From contig MQVO02000151.1 in assembly GCA_001986395.2 (NCBI GenBank), positions 1-21,183 on the forward strand: a DNA stretch of 21,183 bases. Reading direction: 5' to 3'. Of the stretch, positions 6,785 through 15,458 are shown one piece after another (position 1 is the first letter of the stretch; the number at the start of each line of letters is the position of its first letter). Under the pieces are notes generated by a model. That model saw only the letters and a list, made by a program, of their open reading frames with translations, made no database searches and had not been told where the DNA came from. A program made the position numbers and the translations under genes. The stretch comes from Irpex lacteus. Lineage: Eukaryota; Basidiomycota; Agaricomycetes; Polyporales; Irpicaceae.

Positions 6785-7171
6785 ATGTTAAATCTTTTTC
6801 ATAGATTCTTAGCTTATTTAGCTAATCATACTTGGTTCAATGATATTAAGTTAGCTGTAAAACAGCTAAATATTATACCATCTTTACCCATAGTAGTTGA
6901 TTACTACTACAACCATCTTTTAACTAGAATTTTAAGAGTAATAGGAGGATTAGCTACATTAGCAGTTTTATAGCAGAAACTAGTAAACAGACATAACGTA
7001 AGTCACAGTAAACAGTACTGGAATAGTTACAGTAGTTTGGTTTACAAAATCAGTAGAGAACCTCCCCCCCTAGTTAATAAAATAAATAATATTTTTAATT
7101 ATCTATTAAGAAAAATATACATAATTAATTTAGTAAATCATACCGCAGGTGAGGATTGTGAGGGTTTATAA
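6785..7171 (+). pseudogene. N-terminal part of a mitochondrial/plasmid membrane ORF, interrupted by TAG
   Basis: ATG 6785 opens a 62-codon frame to TAG 6973, and the same frame stays open for 65 more codons to TAA 7171. Residues 45-62 (LLTRILRVIGGLATLAVL) form a hydrophobic segment which, from memory, resembles the conserved R-I-L-R-x-I-G-G-L-x-T-L motif of an uncharacterised membrane protein found in agaricomycete mitochondria and linear plasmids. A piece resembling that family's C-terminal part lies at 3225-3626 on the other strand. The portion after the TAG is less convincing and may be chance. Function is unknown. Confidence 0.4.
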
Positions 7172-7238
7172 TTGAATCAATCTAGGATCTATTTAAAGAA
7201 TGAATAAATAAATAACTAACTCCCTAGTGAGTTCGGCT

Positions 7239-7309
7239 AGTGAGTGAGGCTAGTGGTTAGGCCTCCACTTTACACAGTGGCTACAGCTGTTCGAATCAGC
7301 TACACCCTA
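7239..7309 (+). pseudogene. Degenerate tRNA, Val-like (6-nt anticodon loop)
   Basis: D arm GGCT/GGCC with an 8-nt loop, anticodon stem CCACT/AGTGG, T arm AGCTG/CAGCT with loop TTCGAAT, and discriminator A are good. The anticodon loop is only TTACAC (6 nt), one T short of the TTTACAC of tRNA-Val, and the acceptor AGTGAGT/ACACCCT has two mismatches (positions 3 and 5). Since an intact trnV lies at 2979-3049, this is likely a decaying second tRNA. A functional tRNA with an unusual loop is less likely but possible. Confidence 0.45.
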
Positions 7310-7324
7310 AACAAATATCAGAAT

Positions 7325-7372
7325 CCCCAAAAAACTAGGAATTATAATTAATTCTAACTAGTTTTTTTGGGG
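7325..7372. repeat. Dispersed palindrome (full copy)
   Basis: CCCCAAAAAACTAGGAATT at the left and CTAGTTTTTTTGGGG at the right, with a self-complementary A+T spacer. It lies 15 nt after the tRNA-like sequence. Confidence 0.95.
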
Positions 7373-7478
7373 TGTATTTTGACTATGATAAAAAAATAAG
7401 AAATATCAGAATTATTCTATTATGATAATCCTCTGACAAATGTTAAATAAAATAAATAAAATAAAAAATAAATATAGT

Positions 7479-7526
7479 CCCCAAAAAACTAGGAATTAGA
7501 ATTAATTCTAACTAGTTTTTTTGGGG
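7479..7526. repeat. Dispersed palindrome (full copy)
   Basis: Nearly identical to 7325-7372, 106 nt downstream in the same orientation, about 80 nt before the Rps3-like ORF. Confidence 0.95.
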
Positions 7527-7606
7527 TTACAGTATAAATTTAATTAATAAGGTAGTAAAATAAAATAATAGTAAATATGAACTATGAAAATAAAAAATAT
7601 AATTAA

Positions 7607-7903
7607 ATGAAAAAAGATTTTTTAAAATGAAAAGAGATATGATTATATATAATCTTAAATAAAGAGATTAATAATAAAGAATTAAAATTATTAAATGAGA
7701 TAAAGATAATAAATTTATTAGAAAATGAGAATAATACATTAAAAAATAAGATTTTAATGGAAAATAGATTATTAAATATTCAAAAGATTAATGAATTAGA
7801 TAATTGAAGAAGTGCAGTATATAAATTTAATAAAAATACTTTAATAAATATAATGATAAATGATAAATTAAATGAATTTTTTAAATCTAAAAACAAAAAA
7901 TAA
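7607..7903 (+). CDS. 98-aa ORF with three TGA=Trp codons and an Rps3-like C-terminal block
   Basis: With the standard code this frame is invisible; with code 4 it runs from ATG 7607 to TAA 7903. All three TGA codons fall at plausible Trp positions (KWK, IWL, NWR). The protein is Lys/Asn/Ile/Leu-rich with a likely coiled or helical centre (LLNEIKIINLLENENNTLKN). The C-terminal block NWRSAVYKFNKNTLINIMIN matches, from memory, the W-x-x-S/A-V/I-Y-x-F/Y-N-K-N pattern near the N-terminus of fungal mitochondrial Rps3 (small-subunit ribosomal protein). It then stops, whereas Rps3 is usually several hundred residues, so this would be a truncated 5' part or a shortened relative. It sits about 60 nt upstream of rns on the same strand and could share its transcript. 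Confidence 0.5.
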
Positions 7904-7964
7904 AAAATATAAATAAAAGAGACAATAAATATTGCTTAAGGCATATACAATACAACAAATTAAT

Positions 7965-9688
7965 TATAATTTGTTTAATTTAACGAAAGAATTTAATTTT
8001 GGTTCCGATTTAACGTTATTCAGTAGTCTAAGACATGCAAATCTTTTTTCTTCGAAATTAATATTAGAAGAAAAGGTGTAAAGGTGAGTAATATAAGTTT
8101 AGATACCCTAAAGTCTTCTTAGATAGGAGATATTTCTTAAATTTTTTAATTTAAGAGAAATAATTAGCTATTTTTATTAATAAAGGAAATTTTCCGCTTT
8201 AGGATTCGATTTATTTTGATTAGGTTGTTGGTATGGGTAATGGCCTACCAAGCCTACGATCGAAAGCTATGCTTGAAAGAGCCTCTAGCCACATTGGGAA
8301 TGGAATCTCCCTAGTAGAGTTATCTACCAGCAGTCAAGAATATTAGTCAATGCTCGAAAGAGTGAACTAGCTAACTGAAATCACTTTAGAAGTGATAACG
8401 TAAGGGAAAATAATGATATTACCTTACTATAAGTGTTGTCCAAATCTGGTGCCAGAAGACTCGGTAAGGCCAGGAACGCGAACGTTAGTCATCTTAAACA
8501 GGCGTAAAGGGTGAGTAGGCAACTTTAAAATTCTAATTTTTTAAAATAGCAAATAAAAAAGAGGAAAAGTAGAAGATAGAATCTAGTATAGGAAAAAATA
8601 AAATCGAGAATAAAGGTTAAAATCTGCAGTAAACTCGATAGAATACTAAAGGCGAAGGCATTTTTCCAATAAAGATTGACGCTGAGGAACGAAGGATAGG
8701 GCAAGAATCAGGATTAGATACCCTGGTACTCCTTTCTGTCAACAATGAATGGTAGTCACTAAAAAATATTAGTGTCAATGTTAACACGTTAACCATTCCG
8801 CCTTGTGAGTACGATTGCAAAATTGAAAACAAAAAAATTAGTCGGTCTCGAAGCAAACGAAGTGAAGCATGTTATTTAATGCGATAATCCGCGTAAAATC
8901 TTACCAGTTCTTGCATATGAAAATCTAAATCTATCTACCTAACCCAAAAAACTAGGAATTAGAAATAATTCTAACTAGTTTTTTTGGGGATTTTTAGAAA
9001 TAAAAACAAAGGATAGACAAGAAATTAAGATGAGTAAATACAGGTGTTGCATGGCTGTCGTCAGTCCGTGTCTTGAGAAGTTAGGTTAACTCCACTAAAC
9101 GGACGAAATCCCTGATGTTAATTTTTACTTAACATACAAATGGTATCGATAGGATTCCATTTTGGGGCTAAGACAAGTCGTTATGGCCCTCATGAACTGG
9201 GCTATAGACGTGCCACAAAGACTAAACAAAATGATGCAATACCCTCTCGAAATTAATTTATCTATATTTATAGATCAGGTTAATTTGTTGCTTTTTCTTA
9301 TTCTTTTTTTTATTAAGAAGAATAAGGTATAGTAATTTGAGAATTAGGAGGAGCTAATCATCAAATATAGTCATATATATGAATATGTCAGATTGTCACC
9401 TGTAACTCGGTGGCATGAAGAAGGAATTTCGAGTAATCGTTGAAAATTACGCAACGGTGAAGTGTTAATTCGGGATGAACTAACCGTCTGTCGCTGGGAA
9501 GGAGCTTGGGTTCAAGGAAACTGATGAGTATTTATTATTTTTTCTTAGGTTTTAGTTTTAATATTTTTTAGTAAATTTATATTTAAAACACCTAGTTAAT
9601 AATTTTGTCTATAAAGTGAATTAACTTGGGTAACATCTCAAAAGTCATAGCAAGGTAGCTGTACTGGAAAGTGTAGCTGGATAATAAA
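7965..9688 (+). rRNA. rns: Mitochondrial small-subunit rRNA
   Basis: Conserved blocks appear in order: the 5' domain with AGTCTAAGACATGCAAATC (about 8027), the 530 loop (GGTGCCAGAAGACTCGGTAA, 8450-8469), GGATTAGATACCCTGGTA (8711-8728), AGCATGTTATTTAATGCGAT (about 8866), GGTGTTGCATGGCTGTCGTC (9043-9062), GCCCTCATGAACTGGGC (9186-9202), and AAGTCATAGCAAGGTAGCTG near the 3' end (9643-9662). Length is about 1.72 kb. A dispersed palindrome (8943-8989) occupies the V6 region, and A+T expansions lie near 8530-8600, 9255-9340 and 9530-9620. No intron was seen. Both ends are estimates, within roughly 30 nt. Confidence 0.95.
8943..8989. repeat. Dispersed palindrome inserted in rns (V6)
   Basis: CCCAAAAAACTAGGAATTAG ... 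CTAGTTTTTTTGGGG lies between the conserved blocks ending near 8920 and starting at 9032, so it would be transcribed as a hairpin extension of a variable helix. Confidence 0.95.
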
Positions 9689-9689
9689 T

Positions 9690-10177
9690 TTATTTATACC
9701 CCCTTTGTACTTAAAGAAAAATAATTAAATAATATATCTAAATCTTAATACTTAGATAAAATAGATTTACTACTTTACTAAATTAAATTACTACTACAGT
9801 TGAAACAGTTGGAGTACAAGCTGTTTGGTTTAGAATAATTAGTTTTATGGGGGAGGGTCTCTAAGGTACTGATAGTTAAAGCTACTACTGATGAGGAGTT
9901 CCTTAGAATATCTATAATATTTATATAGATCAGGAAAATAATAAAATTAAAGAAAGTAGAGTAAGTACTTTTCACCTAAAAAGGAAAATTAAATAAAATA
10001 AATAAAACAATAAATAAAATGATTAAAGAGTATTCTATAATCTTAAATTGTTCTCCCATTTTATTTAGTCACAGAGTTCCGTAATAGATTAATTTAGTAA
10101 ATATAAATTTATTCGGGCTGCTATATTCTTATAATAAAACTTTTCTAGGATAAAATTAAGTTAATAATAGTATAACA
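9690..10177. other. Spacer downstream of rns
   Basis: Mostly A+T-rich. A short coding-like stretch near 9784-9832 (LLLQLKQLEYKLFGLE on +) is unassigned. No tRNA or complete gene is visible. Confidence 0.5.
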
Positions 10178-10224
10178 CCCAAAAAACTAGGAATTAGAAA
10201 TAATTCTAACTAGTTTTTTTGGGG
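10178..10224. repeat. Dispersed palindrome (full copy)
   Basis: CCCAAAAAACTAGGAATTAG ... CTAGTTTTTTTGGGG. By eye it is essentially identical to the copies at 8943 (in rns) and 10302, which suggests recent spread or gene conversion. Confidence 0.95.
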
Positions 10225-10301
10225 AACTTATTAAAAATATAAAAATATAAAAAGAGTTTGTAGTAGCTGTAGTATGGAATAACCCTCCGAATATTCCTAT
10301 A

Positions 10302-10348
10302 CCCAAAAAACTAGGAATTAGAAATAATTCTAACTAGTTTTTTTGGGG
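10302..10348. repeat. Dispersed palindrome (full copy)
   Basis: Same sequence as 10178-10224, 78 nt further on. The DNA just upstream (10254-10301) reads FVVAVVWNNPPNIPI on +, an unassigned coding-like scrap that the palindrome terminates with a TAG. Confidence 0.95.
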
Positions 10349-10560
10349 ATTTGGCTAAAAATAAAAGAGATAAATTATCATAGACTATAAAAACGGAGAT
10401 AAGCAAGATAGTAATTGTTGCTCTTGAATACAATATAGATTCTTTAAATTAAGAAAAGATTATTAAAAGAGTGTATACTGTCTAATATTATTTTATAAAG
10501 ACTTTGTAAGAGATAAAGTGTTAATTTATCTAGTTAGTTTTTATACCTAAACATGATGAT

Positions 10561-10594
10561 TCCCAAAAAAAAACTAGGAATTATAAATAATTTT
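10561..10594. repeat. Half palindrome at the edge of the structured RNA
   Basis: TCCCAAAAAAAAACTAGGAA plus spacer only; the right arm is replaced by the GC-richer structured sequence starting at about 10595. Confidence 0.8.
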
Positions 10595-11230
10595 TCCGAA
10601 ACTTTCGTCCAGGCCCTCGCGGTTATTATGAACACGGCAATTCTTGTTTAGAGCTACGAGTTACCTTGACTCGTCCGAGGTGATTTTCTTTGTCCCTCTA
10701 CTTGCGTAGATTAAGGGAGTTAACTCAAACTCCACAGTTGCCATAGATTCCTTCAATTTTTTTCGAAATTGAACTTACTGTTGTAGGACGGGAAGGTACT
10801 CGCCGACACCACACTCCGAAGAGAGGGCCGCACTGCTTTTGTAATGTTACAACGGGCTTTCACCGGAGATTCCCTGTCCAAGGTAAATAAAATTGTGAAT
10901 TACAATTATGTCTTATTTAGTTTTTTTTCTTAATCTTCCATGATAACCGGATGCCAGAGCACTACATCAATTAAGAGGTGGTTTAAAAAACTCACTCCCA
11001 GTTGGCTTGTACTTGCAATGCCTCTAATGTAGATAGTTCCAATAGTACTGATCTCCTTCCTGAAGGACAAGCCCGAGTAAAGGAGGGTCTAGAGGGATCT
11101 ACATGTTAAAAACAAGGACTTATTTAACAAGTACCTGGGTAATCTTTACTTAAATCGGAGCAAGGCGATTTAAATAATACCTTTGTGTAAAATTAGATTA
11201 TGATAACGACTAATCAATACGTCTTAAACA
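10595..11230 (-). ncRNA. Large structured RNA region downstream of the reverse transcriptase
   Basis: About 640 nt, markedly GC-richer than the spacer. Read on the minus strand it holds many strong helices: TTAAATCG/CGATTTAA, ATGTAGAT/ATCTACAT enclosing CTCCTT/AAGGAG, GGAC-GGGAA/TTCCC-GTCC with a bulged A, TTCAATTT/AAATTGAA, GGAGTT/AACTCC, TCTAC-GCAA-GTAGA with a GNRA tetraloop, ACGAGT/ACTCGT and CCTCG/CGAGG. The GNRA loop appears only on the minus strand, which favours transcription with the reverse transcriptase whose stop lies 5 nt upstream. It is not rRNA, since both rRNA genes are complete elsewhere. I found no group II domain V and no group I P7. It may be the 3' structural part of a retroelement or an orphan intron. 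Confidence 0.55.
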
Positions 11231-11235
11231 GATTG

Positions 11236-13491
11236 TTACATTAGACCTAAGTAAATTATATCGATGTTTATAAAATTAATTACAAAATCGACTATAATAT
11301 CCAGATTATTCATGGCTAATAAAGTACTTTGTAGAATTAATATTTCTGGGATAGTTAATCCTAACACTGGTGTTGAATTATATCCTTCTAATATTAATTG
11401 ATTTGAGATATAATGAGGATCCTGAATAGAATCGTTTATATATCCTCTACTTTCCATTAAATAACTTAGAATTGAATCTGATTCTCCTGTTACTAATACT
11501 ATCATTATTCAAATTATCGTTACTATTATGATGCTTAGAATTGTTAGTAGAAGTTGACCTTTCCAACTTAATAGCCAGATTGAGATCGGAGTCATTGGTA
11601 TTGGACTTGCTTGAGTATGATATCCTCTGGAATAAGGTGTCATCCAAGGTCCTTTTCTCAATGGGTTAATGTATTTTTCTCTATTAGAGTTTACAAAGTG
11701 TTTCCATACTTGAACATTTCCGTGATAGCTTAATAGGGCTGATATTGCTATACTTGTACTATTAAAGACTGTTAATTCAACTTTGTCCGGTTTCTCTGAC
11801 TCATATTGAGACCAAGTTCCCTTTTTAAAGCTGTATTCAAAATCTTGTTCTATTTGGCTTATGTCAATTGTTCCATTATATATTCTGCTGCTTACGAATC
11901 CTAAATATTTGCTGTTGAACCATTCCTGAAAATCAGGTGTTAATTCTGGTTGATGAATTGAAGTTGTTGATTGCTTCATATCATAGATTACTGCTTCTTG
12001 GATTAGAGCGTAATCCTCAAAGACAAATACTTTGGGTGTTCTTGTCGCTGTTTCTAAAATCCCATCTTGTGCCATTTGTAGATTTAACTGTTCACCTGTT
12101 AAAAGGTTTCTGGGTATAAATCTTTTTCCTAAAAATTTTAGACTTGTTAGCCATTCTCCATTTCTTTTGATCCATTGACTTTTTAATGCATTCAATTTAA
12201 TACCTGAACTTGCGGGAAAACTTAGAATTTCTTCTGGATTTTCCACATCGTACAAGATACCATCATCGGCATATTGTACTAAAGTGGGGCATTTCAATAG
12301 AGTGGCATGTAAAGCTATGCTGGATAACAACGGAGATAGAGGAGATCCTTGTGGTACTCCTCTTAGGAATTCAAAATTAGCTAAACGGGGTTCAAAGATC
12401 AATTGCAAATGATAGAATAGTTTCCCTAGAATATAAAGTAAAGGATTAGATAATTCTAATCTTTGATTTGTGTAGTAATGGATTACATCTTCGTAGTGTT
12501 CTTGATTATTTAACCAAGTTGGAAAGCTTACTCCTGGGGGAGCATCTGACTGTTCACTTTTCGGCAGACTTCTACTCATTACATCAATCATTTTCAATAA
12601 TTCTTCAGGTAATCCTATCGATTCTAATATCTGATTTAAATAGGTTAGATTTATGGTATCAAAGAATGATTTTAAGTCAAATTCATAAATATTGTTGGAT
12701 ACTAGTACCTCAGAATGGATTTGTTTCCATGCTGTGTCTGTTCCTCTTCCGGGCCAGAATCCATGTTGGTTTGGACTTTGGTATGGACCAAAGTAGATTA
12801 TCATTATTAGGTTTAATCCGTGTAACAATACTCTCCAGTGAGGGGCTGGTACTCCTAATGGTCTAAAACCTTTCTCTAGATTGTTTACATCTTTAAGGAT
12901 GTACAATCTTTTGAAGTCAATTGGCTGTAATTTTCCATTTGTCAAATCTTTAGCTAATTGTGCGGTTTCTTTCAGGATTCTTAGTACCTTCTTAAAATGT
13001 AATGTTCTATGCCAATTTCTAAACACATGATGAAAACAAGCTACCTGAAATGTATAACTATTTAAAAGGTATTTTGCTATGATCCAGAATACTTGAGGAT
13101 TTTCTCTGTGTTTTCTTAATCTATTCAACTGATGATTAATATATCTATTAATGTTTTTATTAGTGTGAATTTCGATTTCGAATTGAGGAGATTTCTCTCT
13201 TTTCAAGATTCCTTTGGCTAAGAAAATTGGATGATAATTAGATAGCCATTTGATTTTGAACTTAGAAACGTTTGGTAATGGTTTGTATGGTTGTACTTCC
13301 TCTTCAGACTGTTTATTCAAAGATATCACCTCTTTAGTACCAAGGTAACTAAAAAGAGAAGTTAGGGATTGGGTTAGAAGTCTACCCAGTAAATGGATAA
13401 ACCTTACCTGATAACTTCTGAAACTTGTGAACGTTACGATCACTAAATCCCATAGGTTAGATAACAAGGTCATGATTGATTGAATTTTCAT
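11236..13491 (-). CDS. Reverse transcriptase, 751 aa with one TGA=Trp
   Basis: ATG 13491; a TAA lies 8 codons upstream. With the standard code the frame stops at TGA 11511-11509, but under code 4 it continues 89 more codons after W-I to TAA 11236, giving 751 residues. RT motifs in order: RPLGVPAPHWR (210-220), QHGFWPGRGTDTAW (242-255), YEFDLKSFFD (269-278, Asp272), GVPQGSPLSP (378-387), YADD (407-410, catalytic Asp409/410), and NGEWLTSLKFLGK (444-456). The WR.xLH spacing and the GEWL..LKFLG block remind me of Mauriceville/Varkud-type mitochondrial retroplasmid RTs, which have about 710 residues, rather than group II maturases. No zinc-finger or HNH endonuclease domain is obvious. It would copy its own RNA inside the mitochondrion. 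It is followed closely by the structured region 11230-10595. Confidence 0.85.
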
Positions 13492-13875
13492 TTTCTTAAG
13501 AATTTTTACAGTTTACTTACCTTTCCTTCGAGAATTTTTAAGTTTGATATTAAGACTTATTGATACTTAAATACTTAAAGTGACTGAAGAAATTTCCCTT
13601 AAAAGGCACCCGTACGGGGAATAGTTAAACCGACACAGAGCCGTTAAACCTATCTGTTTTCATTGTATATATTCTTTCAACAACTACACATCATTTAGAA
13701 ATCGACTAAAGGGACCACTTTTGCAGGTTTCTTTGGAAAGCTGGAAGCTGGGTTTAGATGATAATCTAAAGGTACGATCCAAATCAGAGGCTAAGCAAAG
13801 CTTTCTCACTTTATATATATTGAAATCTCAGCTTGATTTGTCTTATTTTATTTTTACATTTAAAATAAGGTTGTG
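13492..13875 (-). other. Upstream (5') region of the reverse transcriptase, partly structured
   Basis: Read on the minus strand it contains GC-richer patches (AACGGCTCTGTGTCGG and CCCCGTACGGGTGCC near 13606-13650). CCCGTACGGG is self-complementary. It could be the 5' leader of the retroelement. No EBS/IBS or domain I signature of a group II intron could be established. Confidence 0.35.
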
Positions 13876-14158
13876 GTTCCTCCTTAGATTAGGTTCTATA
13901 AGTAGAACTAGTAGTCAAGATACTATTCAAGGCCTAGATGATTCGGTGTTAAATACACCTAGACAAAGAAGATGGTAAATAACTCATCCTAGAGTGGTAA
14001 GTGAACCTACTCCAACTAGATGGGATATGGTCCATAATCCGGCAAATCCTATGTAGGCTTTAAATGCTCATGATAGAAGATATAGATTGTTGTTCGCAGC
14101 CAGACATGAAGCTTTGTTAGACCAGATTGTGGATAATATTATAAACCCATTTAATTAA
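13876..14158 (+). pseudogene. Unidentified gene fragment with two stops
   Basis: One frame stays coding-like for about 94 codons despite TAA at 13976-13978 and TAG at 14054-14056. Segments read SSQDTIQGLDDSVLNTPRQR, HPRVVSEPTPTRWDMVHNPA and AHDRRYRLLFAARHEALLDQ. Codon use (CGG/GCA/GTG/GAC, Arg- and Asp-rich) is unlike the A+T-rich neighbours. I do not recognise the protein; it may come from a plasmid, virus or nuclear source. The frame is open back to 13721, but that part looks like translated non-coding sequence. Confidence 0.4.
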
Positions 14159-14281
14159 TTATTATATTTTAGATAAATTAAAAACTTCTTGTAAATACCC
14201 CAACTCATCTTACGATAAAACTATTAAAATTAGTAGCCTGAAGTTACCCCTTGTTAGTTAATTTAAAAAAAAATTTTTTTA

Positions 14282-14355
14282 CTGAGTTGACCAGATTCGA
14301 ACTGATATTATTCACTACCAAAAAATGACGTTCTGCCAAATTAAACTACAACTCA
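14282..14355 (-). tRNA. trnQ: tRNA-Gln (UUG)
   Basis: 74 nt. Acceptor TGAGTTG/CAACTCA, D stem GTTT/GAAC, anticodon stem TCATT/AGTGA with loop TTTTGGT (anticodon TTG), T stem ATCAG/CTGGT with loop TTCGAAT, discriminator G. Confidence 0.9.
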
Positions 14356-14432
14356 TTTACTCCTTTCCCTTTTTAAACAAATACCAACACCCCCCATTAT
14401 AAAAATAAAAAGGCATAAAGAAATTAAGAATA

Positions 14433-14503
14433 TAGTCTTTATCAGAATCGAACTGATACTTGCTACGTGAAGGGTAGCTGTACTGCCTTTATACAAAAAG
14501 ACC
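14433..14503 (-). tRNA. trnE: tRNA-Glu (UUC)
   Basis: 71 nt. Acceptor GGTCTTT/AAAGACT, D stem GTAT/GTAC, anticodon stem GCTAC/GTAGC with loop CCTTCAC (anticodon TTC), T stem ATCAG/CTGAT, discriminator A. Position 33 is C instead of the nearly universal T. Confidence 0.9.
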
Positions 14504-14523
14504 CGGTCTTTATTTTATTTCTA

Positions 14524-14595
14524 TTGCGGCATCAGGAATTGAACCTGCTCTAACAGCTCATGAGGCTATTGTGCCAACCTTTACACTATACCGCA
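14524..14595 (-). tRNA. trnM: tRNA-Met (CAU)
   Basis: 72 nt. Acceptor TGCGGTA/TGCCGCA (T1-A72), D stem GTGT/GCAC, anticodon stem ATAGC/GCTGT with loop CTCATGA (anticodon CAT), T stem GCAGG/CCTGA with one mismatch at its base, discriminator A. T1-A72 is seen in some fungal mitochondrial initiator tRNAs, but initiator versus elongator cannot be settled here. trnM, trnE and trnQ form a cluster downstream of rnl on the same strand. Confidence 0.9.
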
Positions 14596-14721
14596 TGTAT
14601 GGACACTATCTTATTATTAAGATTCCACCCCTACTCTTTTCTTTCTATGAGTTAGAGCATCCTTCCCTAAACTGCGTTTCGATCAATTAATGTCTTTTTG
14701 TTGAACAGTTTTATTATCATA

Positions 14722-14779
14722 CCCCAAAAAACTAGGGTCGCTATCGCGGTAGAATTAATTATAACTAGTTTTTTGGTGG
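14722..14779. repeat. Dispersed palindrome with a GC insert in the loop
   Basis: Arms CCCCAAAAAACTAG and CTAGTTTTTTGGTGG; the loop carries GGTCGCTATCGCGGTA, which has a small GC hairpin and is absent from other copies. The arms are slightly decayed at the right end. Confidence 0.9.
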
Positions 14780-15104
14780 ATTGTTTGGATTTATAATATT
14801 CATTCCTTGTTTATTACACATGCCTTCCTCTTTATCGATGGAACTATCCCTTTCCACCCACACCTTTAAGTCTTACTAGTCTCCTATTAAACTTTCATAG
14901 ATCTTAAACTTGGATATATCTTATTACTTGCTGAAATCTTATTACTCTTTCCTTACTTCAAAATATAATGAAAATGAGAGACTTGGTTTAAGTTATACTC
15001 TCTTATATTTTACTATCATTTATAGCTATTTTACTATCGTTAATAGATATTAATAAACCTTTTTTAATCTTAATATCCAATATATAATAATAATCTTCAC
15101 AGAT

Positions 15105-15153
15105 CCCCCAAAAAACTAGGAATTATAATTAATTCTAACTAGTTTTTGTGGGG
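15105..15153. repeat. Dispersed palindrome (full copy)
   Basis: CCCCCAAAAAACTAGGAATT ... CTAGTTTTTGTGGGG; one base differs from the family in the right arm. Confidence 0.93.
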
Positions 15154-15458
15154 TTATTTTAAAACTAGAATCTAAATTACCTAGTTTTCTTCTATTTTTA
15201 ATAAATTATTATAGTTTTCTCCTTTTTTATTTAATTAAAAAAAGGGTAGAGAGAATTATAGTTAGTAAGAAGAGAGATTGTATATATTAATAATTATTTT
15301 ATGTTTTTATATCTTTATTTTTTTTAATAAATTATTTTAGTAAAATTTATACTCTCTTATATAATTAAATACTTTTTTTATTTAGATATAACTTAAATTA
15401 AAATATATTTATTTAATTATTTTTATTTATAATATTTTATTTAATTTTATGTATTCTT

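Noticed and set aside
8617..8856. Minus-strand open frame of 79 codons inside rns
   Set aside because: The sequence is conserved SSU rRNA on the other strand; the frame is a by-product.
9778..9975. Minus-strand open frame of 65 codons downstream of rns
   Set aside because: Low-complexity hydrophobic and Ser/Asn composition typical of random A+T DNA; no motif.
10595..11230. A missing piece of a fragmented LSU or SSU rRNA
   Set aside because: Both rRNA genes contain all their conserved landmark blocks elsewhere in the window, and this region matches none of them.
11937..12866. Open frames on the plus strand opposite the reverse transcriptase
   Set aside because: They are antisense to a gene with clear RT motifs and have no recognisable protein features of their own.
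10595..13800. Typical group II intron encoding the reverse transcriptase
   Set aside because: No GUGYG start joined to an exon, no domain V hairpin with a catalytic triad and no domain VI branch site could be found on the minus strand, and no host gene is interrupted. The possibility stays open for a covariance search.
13721..13875. ATG at 13721 as the start of a real 85-codon protein
   Set aside because: The first 50 codons translate GC/AT-mixed, partly structured sequence without protein character; only the part after about 13876 looks coding, and it is broken by stops.
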